This document shows, piece after piece, positions 1 to 4,473 of a stretch of 6,080 nucleotides of DNA. The first letter of the stretch is position 1. Every line of letters starts with the position of its first letter. Source of the stretch: Thermoplasmatota archaeon (GTDB lineage: Archaea; Thermoplasmatota; Thermoplasmata; UBA10834). The translations under genes and the position numbers were made by a program. The DNA is taken from assembly GCA_030836605.1 (NCBI GenBank), contig JAUPMC010000019.1:1-6080 (forward strand), written 5' to 3'. Under the pieces are notes generated by a model, which was given only the letters and a program-made list of their open reading frames with translations, was not told where the DNA came from and made no database searches.

Positions 1-236
1 GCTCGAGCATCATTCTGCATGTCGAGGACAAGGCCGACTACTTCGGCCTGGTCCTGAAGACCGAGTCCGAGGGGCTCGTCGTCGCCAGGCCCGAGGGCAA
101 GGCCGAGGGGCAGGGCTCGGGCTCGAGCGGGCCCGGGGCGAAGCCCATACTCCTCAGGGAGCCATGCGACCTCTGCGGCGGGGAGCCGAAGTGCGCCAGG
201 ATATGCCCCACGGGCTGCATCACGGTGGTGGACTGA
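1..236 (+). CDS. 4Fe-4S ferredoxin-type electron-transfer protein, C-terminal part (5' end outside window)
   Basis: The reading frame is open from the window edge (first complete codon at base 3) to TGA at 234-236, giving 77 visible residues. The C-terminus carries PCDLCGGEPKCARICPTGCI, a Cx2Cx5Cx3CP motif that binds one [4Fe-4S] cluster. This CDLC-G-P-C...CPTG form is typical of the last cluster of HycB/AOR-type ferredoxin subunits, so other clusters probably lie upstream. Before it is a stretch rich in Gly, Ser, Pro, Lys and Glu (about bases 84-146) that looks like a flexible linker; it is unusual so close to a cluster motif. The TGA is 1 bp from the ATG of the AOR-like gene, so the two are almost certainly co-transcribed. 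I infer that this protein is the redox partner of the AOR-like protein. The lack of the N-terminus prevents a precise family name. Confidence 0.85.
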   Translation, partial: SSIILHVEDKADYFGLVLKTESEGLVVARPEGKAEGQGSGSSGPGAKPILLREPCDLCGGEPKCARICPTGCITVVD

Positions 237-237
237 G

Positions 238-1389
238 ATGTTCCTGCGCAACGGCAGGGTGTGCGTCGTGGACCTCTCGACCGGGGAGTCGTCCGAGCAG
301 GAGCTGTCGGAGGACCTCGCGGGGATGTCCGCGCTCAGGGCCGCCGAGACCCTCAGGAAGGAGCACGGCGACGCGCTGGTGCTCGGCACGGGCGCGCTGA
401 CGGGCAGCCTGGTCCCCGCGGCGTGCGCGGGCTTCATATCCTCACCGAGGGGCGTCATGCCGCTCCTCGGCTCCGCGGGCGTGGAGCTGAAGCTGGCGGG
501 GTTCGATTTCATCGTCGTCAAGGGCGAGTCGTCGGCCCCGGGGTACCTCTGGGTCAGGGACGGCATCGCGGAGCTGGTGCCCTACCCGGGCATGTCGTCC
601 ATGGACTCATGGGCGAGGACGGAGAGGATACGCGCGGACCAGGGGGACAGGAGGATCCAGGTCGTGGCCTCGGGCCCCTGGGGGGACGCGCTCCGCCCCG
701 GCTCGTGCCTGGCGGTCAGCCACTGGCTTGGGGAGGACGACGCGCTCACTGGCGGTGAGTTCGGCAGGAGGAAGCTACTCGCCGTCGCCTTCAGGGGCAT
801 GGGCGAGCTGGAGGTGTCCGACCCCGTGGCCCATCTGTCCGCGTCGCTGGACCTGCGCGCCGCGCACGCGTCCAAGCTCGGCCCGAGCGCCGGGCTCGCG
901 TCCTACTGGGGCGGGGCGAAGGACAGTGGCTTCTCCGCCCTGCTGCACAGGTCCATGGGCTGCTACGGGTGCCCTCACCCCTGCAGGTCCTACCTCAAGG
1001 TCAACGAGGACCCGAGGCACATGGCGCTCTCCGTGATGGAGCCGGGCTACCTCCACTTCGACATACCCTCGCTCGCCAAGGCCGTCTCGGCGGGCCTCGG
1101 CTTCAGGGACGCCACGACGGCGTTCATGGAGTGCGCGAAGGCGGGGGCGGACCCGTACTCGGTGATCGGGCCCAGCGGGTCCAGCCTCGAGGGTGTCCGC
1201 AAGGCGCTCGCGTCCGGCGCGTCATCGCCCGCCGACAGACTCTCCGCGGCGGGCTCGTTCAGGTCCCTCGCGACCTTCGACGAGTGCGTCGGCCTCGGCC
1301 TCTGCCCCAGGTACTGGGCGAAGGCGGGCCTGGACATGGGGGCGGTCTCGGAATGCGCGGAGCCCGCCCTCGGGCGCCCCCTCCGATAA
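238..1389 (+). CDS. Short, divergent aldehyde:ferredoxin oxidoreductase (AOR)-like protein
   Basis: This 383-residue protein starts at ATG 238, after a GGTGGTGG stretch. The N-terminus (NGRVCVVDLSTGE) matches the AOR start, as do GTGALTG (50-56), ELKLAGFDFIVVKGE (83-97) and LLAVAFRGMGELEVSDP (from 180). Cys242, Cys245 and Cys249 form the CxxCxxxC cluster motif, and Cys356 in GLGLC matches the distant fourth ligand. Typical AORs are about 600 residues; in the Pyrococcus furiosus enzyme the ligands are 288/291/295 and 494. Here only 107 residues separate the third and fourth ligands and 27 follow the last. The AGRxGxGAVMGSK-type segment is reduced to GGEFGRRK (172-179). The DxxGL(D/C) pterin motifs are degraded (SAGLGF 284-289; VGLGLC 351-356). 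The YDPR region of the family is not seen. I infer an AOR-fold protein with a cluster but doubtful tungstopterin binding; its substrate is unknown. Composition matches the neighbouring genes and no frameshift is evident. Confidence 0.82.
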   Translation: MFLRNGRVCVVDLSTGESSEQELSEDLAGMSALRAAETLRKEHGDALVLGTGALTGSLVPAACAGFISSPRGVMPLLGSAGVELKLAGFDFIVVKGESSAPGYLWVRDGIAELVPYPGMSSMDSWARTERIRADQGDRRIQVVASGPWGDALRPGSCLAVSHWLGEDDALTGGEFGRRKLLAVAFRGMGELEVSDPVAHLSASLDLRAAHASKLGPSAGLASYWGGAKDSGFSALLHRSMGCYGCPHPCRSYLKVNEDPRHMALSVMEPGYLHFDIPSLAKAVSAGLGFRDATTAFMECAKAGADPYSVIGPSGSSLEGVRKALASGASSPADRLSAAGSFRSLATFDECVGLGLCPRYWAKAGLDMGAVSECAEPALGRPLR

Positions 1390-1402
1390 GCCCCGGCCCA
1401 CC

Positions 1403-1412
1403 AAAGGTTTTT
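1403..1412 (+). promoter_or_regulatory. T-rich element between the AOR-like and UPF0200 genes (weak promoter or terminator candidate)
   Basis: AAAGGTTTTT is the only AT-rich stretch in the 57-base gap. It could be a poor TATA element, which would put the transcription start around 1433-1438 inside the inverted repeat at 1428-1444. It could equally be an oligo-T archaeal terminator for the ferredoxin/AOR unit. The sequence does not decide between these. Confidence 0.25.
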
Positions 1413-1427
1413 GACCATCTGGCGCAT

Positions 1428-1444
1428 CTACACCTACGGTGTAG
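1428..1444 (+). promoter_or_regulatory. 17-base inverted repeat overlapping the UPF0200 ribosome-binding region
   Basis: CTACACC and GGTGTAG are perfect 7-base inverted arms around TAC, ending 2 bases before the TTG start at 1447. The right arm contains GGTG, the best match to a ribosome-binding site here, at 5-base spacing from the TTG. As DNA it could be an operator for a dimeric repressor. As RNA, if transcribed, it could fold into a hairpin that hides the ribosome-binding site. Chance cannot be excluded. Confidence 0.45.
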
Positions 1445-1446
1445 GC

Positions 1447-1989
1447 TTGAAGATTCTCGTGACCACAGGGATGCCTGGCTGCGGCAAGGAGGAGTTCCTC
1501 AAGTGCTGCGTCGCGCGCGGCGCCAAGGTCATCCGGATGGGGGACCTCGTGCGCGACCGCGCCAAGGAGTTCGGGATGGACCACTCGGACGCGAACCTGG
1601 GCGACCTCGCGAACGAGGAGCGGCAGAGGTTCGGCATGGACATCTGGGCCAAGAGGGTCATCCCGCTCGTGGGCGGGAACCTGGTCGCCATAGACGGCAC
1701 GAGGGGCCCGGACGAGATACGTGCCTTCAGGCACGCGTTCGGAGGCGACCTCCAGGTCGTCGCCATTCACACATCGCCAAAGACCAGGTTCGAGCGCCTC
1801 AAGGCCCGGGGCAGGGCCGACTCCCCGACCGCGCTCTCCGAGTTCGACAAGCGCGACAGGCGCGAGCTCGACTGGGGCCTCGGGGACGCGATCGCGCTGG
1901 CGGACCACATGATCGTCAACGAGGGCACGCTCGACGAGCTCAAGGTGCAGGTCGACACCCTCCTGGACAGGATCCTGCCCAAGGGGTGA
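1447..1989 (+). CDS. UPF0200-family P-loop nucleotide-kinase-like protein
   Basis: This is an archaeal protein with a P-loop kinase fold related to adenylate and dephospho-CoA kinases; the cellular substrate of the family is not established to my knowledge. The chosen start is TTG 1447, giving 180 residues (KILVTTGMPGCGKEEF), the usual family beginning. A TTG at 1411 would add 12 residues that fit no family pattern. The Walker A loop is G8-MPGCG-K14, followed by Glu15 where most P-loops have Ser/Thr. Family blocks are present in order: IRMGD (29-33), IDGTRGPDE (82-90), AIHTSPKTRFERLKARGRADSP (to about 127, including the Arg-rich lid), RDRRELDWGLGDAIALAD (from 136) and IVNEG (156-160). Length is normal. 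A small gene follows 6 bases after the stop, suggesting a two-gene operon. Family membership is very likely; kinase activity is inference. Confidence 0.92.
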   Translation: MKILVTTGMPGCGKEEFLKCCVARGAKVIRMGDLVRDRAKEFGMDHSDANLGDLANEERQRFGMDIWAKRVIPLVGGNLVAIDGTRGPDEIRAFRHAFGGDLQVVAIHTSPKTRFERLKARGRADSPTALSEFDKRDRRELDWGLGDAIALADHMIVNEGTLDELKVQVDTLLDRILPKG

Positions 1990-1995
1990 GCCCTC

Positions 1996-2262
1996 CTGGA
2001 CTTCGTCACGGTCAGGCCGTGCAGGTTCGATTCCTTCGAGGCGGTCCCGCGGGACCGCCAGTCCCTGGACCTCGGTGAGTGCGAGACGAAGCTGAGGGCC
2101 TCCGGGTACGACATCGTGAGCAACGTCGGCGTGATGCTCATCGTCAGGAAGGGGACCGAGGTTACGGTCTATCCGCACGGCCGACTCCTGATGCACCCGG
2201 TCAGGGACAAGGCGGAGGCGGAGAGGGTCGCGGGTGCGCTCTATGCCGCCCTTGGCATGTGA
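1996..2262 (+). CDS. Small conserved-looking alpha/beta protein, probable CTG start
   Basis: This 88-residue protein is read from CTG 1996 to TGA 2260-2262. No ATG, GTG or TTG lies between the upstream in-frame stop (1987-1989) and the beginning of convincing coding sequence (DFVTVRPCRFDSF). CTG 1996 is therefore the only near-cognate start, and GGGGTGA at 1983-1989 gives a good ribosome-binding match with 6-base spacing. Codon use matches the neighbours (GC-rich third positions, AGG arginine). The protein reads as strand-rich (VSNVGVMLIVRK, EVTVYPHGRLLMHP) followed by a helix (DKAEAERVAGALYAAL). A beta-hairpin with a Tyr-Pro-x-Gly-Arg turn plus a C-terminal helix vaguely recalls half of a TBP-like domain, but that is only a resemblance. 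I do not recognise the family. Tight linkage suggests co-expression, possibly translational coupling, with the UPF0200 gene. Confidence 0.72.
   Translation: MDFVTVRPCRFDSFEAVPRDRQSLDLGECETKLRASGYDIVSNVGVMLIVRKGTEVTVYPHGRLLMHPVRDKAEAERVAGALYAALGM
2040..2059. repeat. 20-base perfect palindrome inside the small gene
   Basis: Each half is GGCGGTCCCG or its complement, centred on CCGCGG. It lies wholly within coding sequence for EAVPRDRQ, so protein constraint and GC richness may explain it. It could also be a DNA-binding or strong RNA-hairpin site early in the gene; nothing else supports a function. Confidence 0.4.
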
Positions 2263-2270
2263 CGCCGTGA

Positions 2271-2290
2271 CATCCCTGGGCATTCCTGGG
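2271..2290 (+). repeat. Tandem 10-base direct repeat upstream of the ABC operon TATA box
   Basis: CATCCCTGGG is followed immediately by CATTCCTGGG (9 of 10 identical). The pair ends 6 bases before the TATA element at 2297. A 10-base period puts both copies on one face of the helix, and the position is where archaeal activators often bind. A second short direct repeat, GTGAC at 2259-2263 and 2267-2271, precedes it and overlaps the stop codon of the small gene. A regulatory role is inference. Confidence 0.4.
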
Positions 2291-2296
2291 TTCCGC

Positions 2297-2303
2297 TTTT
2301 ATA
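2297..2303 (+). promoter_or_regulatory. TATA box of the ABC transporter operon
   Basis: TTTTATA is the only strong AT-rich element in the 81-base gap before the ATPase gene. With usual archaeal spacing of about 25 bases, transcription would start near 2325-2330. That would leave a short leader holding the GGAGG ribosome-binding site at 2331-2335, 8 bases before TTG 2344. Confidence 0.65.
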
Positions 2304-2343
2304 CTGCATCGTTATTCGTTGTCTCAGCGCGGAGGCACGAGGC

Positions 2344-3270
2344 TTGATAGAACTACAGAAGCTGAACAAGTCCTTCGGCCCGATCAAGGCCGTGGACGAC
2401 CTCGACCTGAGGGTGACCAGGGGGACCACCGTCGGTTTCCTGGGCCCTAACGGCGCGGGCAAGACCACCACCATCAAGATCCTCACCGACCTCATCAGCG
2501 CCACGAGCGGGCACGCGCTCCTGAGCGGGGTGGACGTGGTCAGCGACCCCAAGGCCGCATTGTCGCATGTGGGCGCGGTCGTAGAGACCCCGGAGTTCTA
2601 CCCGTACCTCACGCCTGTCGAGACCCTCTCCTACCTCGGAAGGGTCAGGGGGATGCCGGCCGCGGAGATCGATAGGCGCACGAACGAGGTGCTCGCCCAG
2701 ATCAAGATGGAGCAGTGGCGCACCACGCGCATAGGCAAGTTCTCGAAGGGCATGAAGCAGCGCCTCGCGATCGGTCAGGCCCTGCTGCACGAGCCCGACA
2801 TACTCATACTCGACGAGCCGACGAGCGGCCTGGACCCGAGGGGCATGGTCGAGGTCAGGGAGATCATCAAGCAGCTCAAGAAGGACCATTACACGATATT
2901 CATGAGCTCGCACCTGCTGAACGAGGTGGAGGAGACCTGCGACCGGGTGGCCCTCATAGACCACGGCAAGCTCCTGGTCTACGATGACATCGACACCCTC
3001 GCGAAGCTGACGAAGACCACGAAGCTCGAGGTGGTCGGGTCCTCGGCCATCGCGGCGCCCCTGGTCGAGAGGATATCGAAGATGCCTGGCGTCGTCCACG
3101 CCGAGAACGCCACCGACCGGAGCCTCGTGGTCACGTACGAGGGCCCGGAGGAGTCCAGGGCGGACCTGCTCAGGTCCATACAGTCCCTGGGCGTGAACGT
3201 CGTGTCCTTCAGCTCCGTGGGCCTGCCCCTGGAGATGATGTACATGGACCTCGTGAAGGAGTCGAGGTGA
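2344..3270 (+). CDS. ABC transporter ATP-binding protein, NatA/BcrA-type (ABC-2 exporter)
   Basis: This 308-residue cytoplasmic ATPase powers the permease encoded next. Start TTG 2344 is set by GGAGG at 2331-2335 and by the normal beginning IELQKLNKSFG. Motifs: Walker A GPNGAGKTT (34-42); Q-loop region VVETPEFYPYLTP, with Glu in place of the usual Gln as in BcrA-like proteins; signature FSKGMKQR (133-140), the SKGMKQ form typical of this subfamily; Walker B ILILDEP with Asp157 and catalytic Glu158; D-loop SGLDP; H-loop His190 in SSHLLNE. All residues needed for ATP hydrolysis are present. Residues from about 225 form the C-terminal alpha/beta extension common in drug, antibiotic or sodium exporters of this group, ending PLEMMYMDLVKE. 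Its stop overlaps a possible GTG start of the permease at 3267. The substrate cannot be read from the sequence. Confidence 0.96.
   Translation: MIELQKLNKSFGPIKAVDDLDLRVTRGTTVGFLGPNGAGKTTTIKILTDLISATSGHALLSGVDVVSDPKAALSHVGAVVETPEFYPYLTPVETLSYLGRVRGMPAAEIDRRTNEVLAQIKMEQWRTTRIGKFSKGMKQRLAIGQALLHEPDILILDEPTSGLDPRGMVEVREIIKQLKKDHYTIFMSSHLLNEVEETCDRVALIDHGKLLVYDDIDTLAKLTKTTKLEVVGSSAIAAPLVERISKMPGVVHAENATDRSLVVTYEGPEESRADLLRSIQSLGVNVVSFSSVGLPLEMMYMDLVKESR
3264..3270 (+). promoter_or_regulatory. Ribosome-binding site deciding the permease start
   Basis: GAGGTGA complements the 3' end of archaeal 16S rRNA and sits 5 bases before ATG 3276. A competing choice is GTG 3267 with GGAG at 3258-3261, also 5 bases away. 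I favour the ATG because it has the stronger start codon and the longer pairing. Either way the permease is translationally coupled to the ATPase. Confidence 0.55.
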
Positions 3271-3275
3271 CCCAA

Positions 3276-4376
3276 ATGGCTGAGACACACGAGGCTAAGC
3301 ACGGGGTCCCTTCGGACATGGAGCAGATCCCGGTCGTCTGGAGGTACGAGCTGCTCAGATACCTCCGGTCGTGGAGGCTGTACGCGTCGTTCGCCGTGGT
3401 GGCGCTTGTGATGGTGCTCCTCTACCTGCTGCCGCCGCTCCTCGGGGAGTCGTACAGCGGCACGGACACGGGCACCGAGATATGGGTCACGCCGATGGAC
3501 CCGTCCGCCGTCCCCGCAGGCCCATACGCGGTCTACGCTACCGGGACGATAAACCGGAGCCAGATAGACGTGGATTCGGTCGTCCTGTACAAGGACGGCG
3601 TCGAGTACCCGTCGGCCGGGACCTGGACCCTCAACGAGGTCAGCTTCGGCAGCGCGAGCGTGTACACCATACTGGTCCTCGAGAACGTGACTGGGAGCGA
3701 GATCACCGCCACCTACGAGTGGTACATCTCCCCCGAGAGCTTCGAGACCCTGTTCCTCAACTTCGCCAGCTTCCTGGTCATCATCTGCGCGACCTTCTTC
3801 GGCGCGGACGCCATCGTCGGTGAGTTCCAGAACAGGACGGGCTACCTCGTCTTCCCGAACCCGATGAAGAGGGCGGTCCTGTTCATCGGCAAGTTCCTCG
3901 CCAGCCTGACCGCGGGCATGATCGTCCTGACCATATTCTACGTGGCCTTGGCCGTCCTGTCGCTGTTCTCCGCGAGGGGCATAGACGACGACTTCCTGCT
4001 CTCGTTCGTCTACTCCGTGGAGTTCCTGGTCGCCGCCATGGCTGTGGCATACCTCATCAGCTCCCTGTTGAAGGGCTCGACGGGCGCGACGGTGCTCACG
4101 TTCTTCCTGTTCATCATGATCATGCCCATAGTCGACAGCGTCGGGATGTTCGCCGGGGTCAAGATCGAGGGGTCGCTGACCTTCTCGTCCGGGGCGCTGA
4201 TATACGTCCTGAGCGACCCGTACCCCTCAGACACGTCGCAGGACATGGGCCCGATGGGCAGCCTGGATGTCTACTATCCGGACCCGGTGCTGGCGCACGT
4301 CGTCATGCTGGCGTACGCGTTGGCGTCCCTTGGCCTCGGCATGTACCTGTTCAGGCGGAGACAGCTGGCGGGCTAG
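3276..4376 (+). CDS. ABC-2 type transporter permease with large extracytoplasmic domain
   Basis: This 366-residue membrane protein pairs with the ATPase just upstream. Six membrane segments can be read, at about residues 35-56, 159-179, 203-230, 240-264, 268-290 and 337-357. The cytoplasmic loop GEFQNRTGYLVFPNPMKR (182-199) is the family's characteristic E-x3-GT/GY...P-x-x-R element just after segment 2, which contacts the ATPase. Between segments 1 and 2 are about 100 residues, predominantly beta-strand-like, with Tyr, Thr and Val alternation and possible N-glycosylation sites NRS and NVT. This is a clear extracytoplasmic domain of a kind I do not recognise. A second outside loop (about 290-336) precedes the last segment, and the tail is RRRQLAG. 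GTG 3267 would add three residues. Substrate is unknown; drug, lipid or peptide export are all possible. Confidence 0.9.
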   Translation: MAETHEAKHGVPSDMEQIPVVWRYELLRYLRSWRLYASFAVVALVMVLLYLLPPLLGESYSGTDTGTEIWVTPMDPSAVPAGPYAVYATGTINRSQIDVDSVVLYKDGVEYPSAGTWTLNEVSFGSASVYTILVLENVTGSEITATYEWYISPESFETLFLNFASFLVIICATFFGADAIVGEFQNRTGYLVFPNPMKRAVLFIGKFLASLTAGMIVLTIFYVALAVLSLFSARGIDDDFLLSFVYSVEFLVAAMAVAYLISSLLKGSTGATVLTFFLFIMIMPIVDSVGMFAGVKIEGSLTFSSGALIYVLSDPYPSDTSQDMGPMGSLDVYYPDPVLAHVVMLAYALASLGLGMYLFRRRQLAG

Positions 4377-4392
4377 GCGGGACCGAGCGGAA

Positions 4393-4418
4393 TCCGGCAG
4401 TCTGGCCGGGACATTTTT
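4393..4418 (+). terminator. Hairpin plus T-tract after the ABC operon
   Basis: CCGGC (4394-4398) and GCCGG (4405-4409) can pair around a 6-base loop, with a possible flanking T-G pair, and TTTTT follows at 4414-4418. A second weaker pairing, CGGGA/TCCCG (4407-4411 with 4418-4422), overlaps it. The T-tract alone could suffice in Archaea. It sits 17 bases after the permease stop and before the next promoter, as expected for a terminator. Confidence 0.5.
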
Positions 4419-4430
4419 CCCGAAAGCATC

Positions 4431-4438
4431 ATATAAAA
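4431..4438 (+). promoter_or_regulatory. TATA box of the FG-GAP surface-protein gene
   Basis: ATATAAAA is a near-consensus archaeal TATA element, preceded by CGAAAGCATC, which may hold the TFB recognition element. A start of transcription about 25 bases downstream falls near 4458-4462. That leaves a leader of only about 12-16 bases before TTG 4474, with GGATGGG at 4461-4467 as a weak ribosome-binding match. Confidence 0.7.
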
Positions 4439-4473
4439 GTAACGCTACTGTCATCTAACTGGATGGGTATCAT

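Noticed and set aside
969..1389. A frameshift splitting a full-length AOR gene, with the missing part in another frame
   Set aside because: The frame keeps family matches up to the fourth cysteine and its surroundings, and the alternative frames show no AOR sequence. The shortness looks like real loss rather than a reading error.
1987..1998. Stop-codon read-through fusing UPF0200 with the small protein (both in the same frame)
   Set aside because: The UPF0200 C-terminus is of normal length, a good ribosome-binding match and a near-cognate start lie right at the junction, and no recoding element is visible. Not fully excluded.
969..2078. A 369-residue open frame on the + strand spanning three genes
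   Set aside because: It is out of frame with the AOR-like, UPF0200 and small genes, has an Arg/Pro/Gly-rich low-complexity composition and no recognisable motif.
1222..2283. A 353-residue open frame on the - strand
   Set aside because: It runs opposite three well-supported + strand genes, has no domain-like content, and is explained by GC-rich codons reading open on the other strand.
2353..3288. A 311-residue open frame on the - strand
   Set aside because: It is the antisense mirror of the ABC ATPase gene, rich in His, Arg and Gly as expected of a shadow frame.
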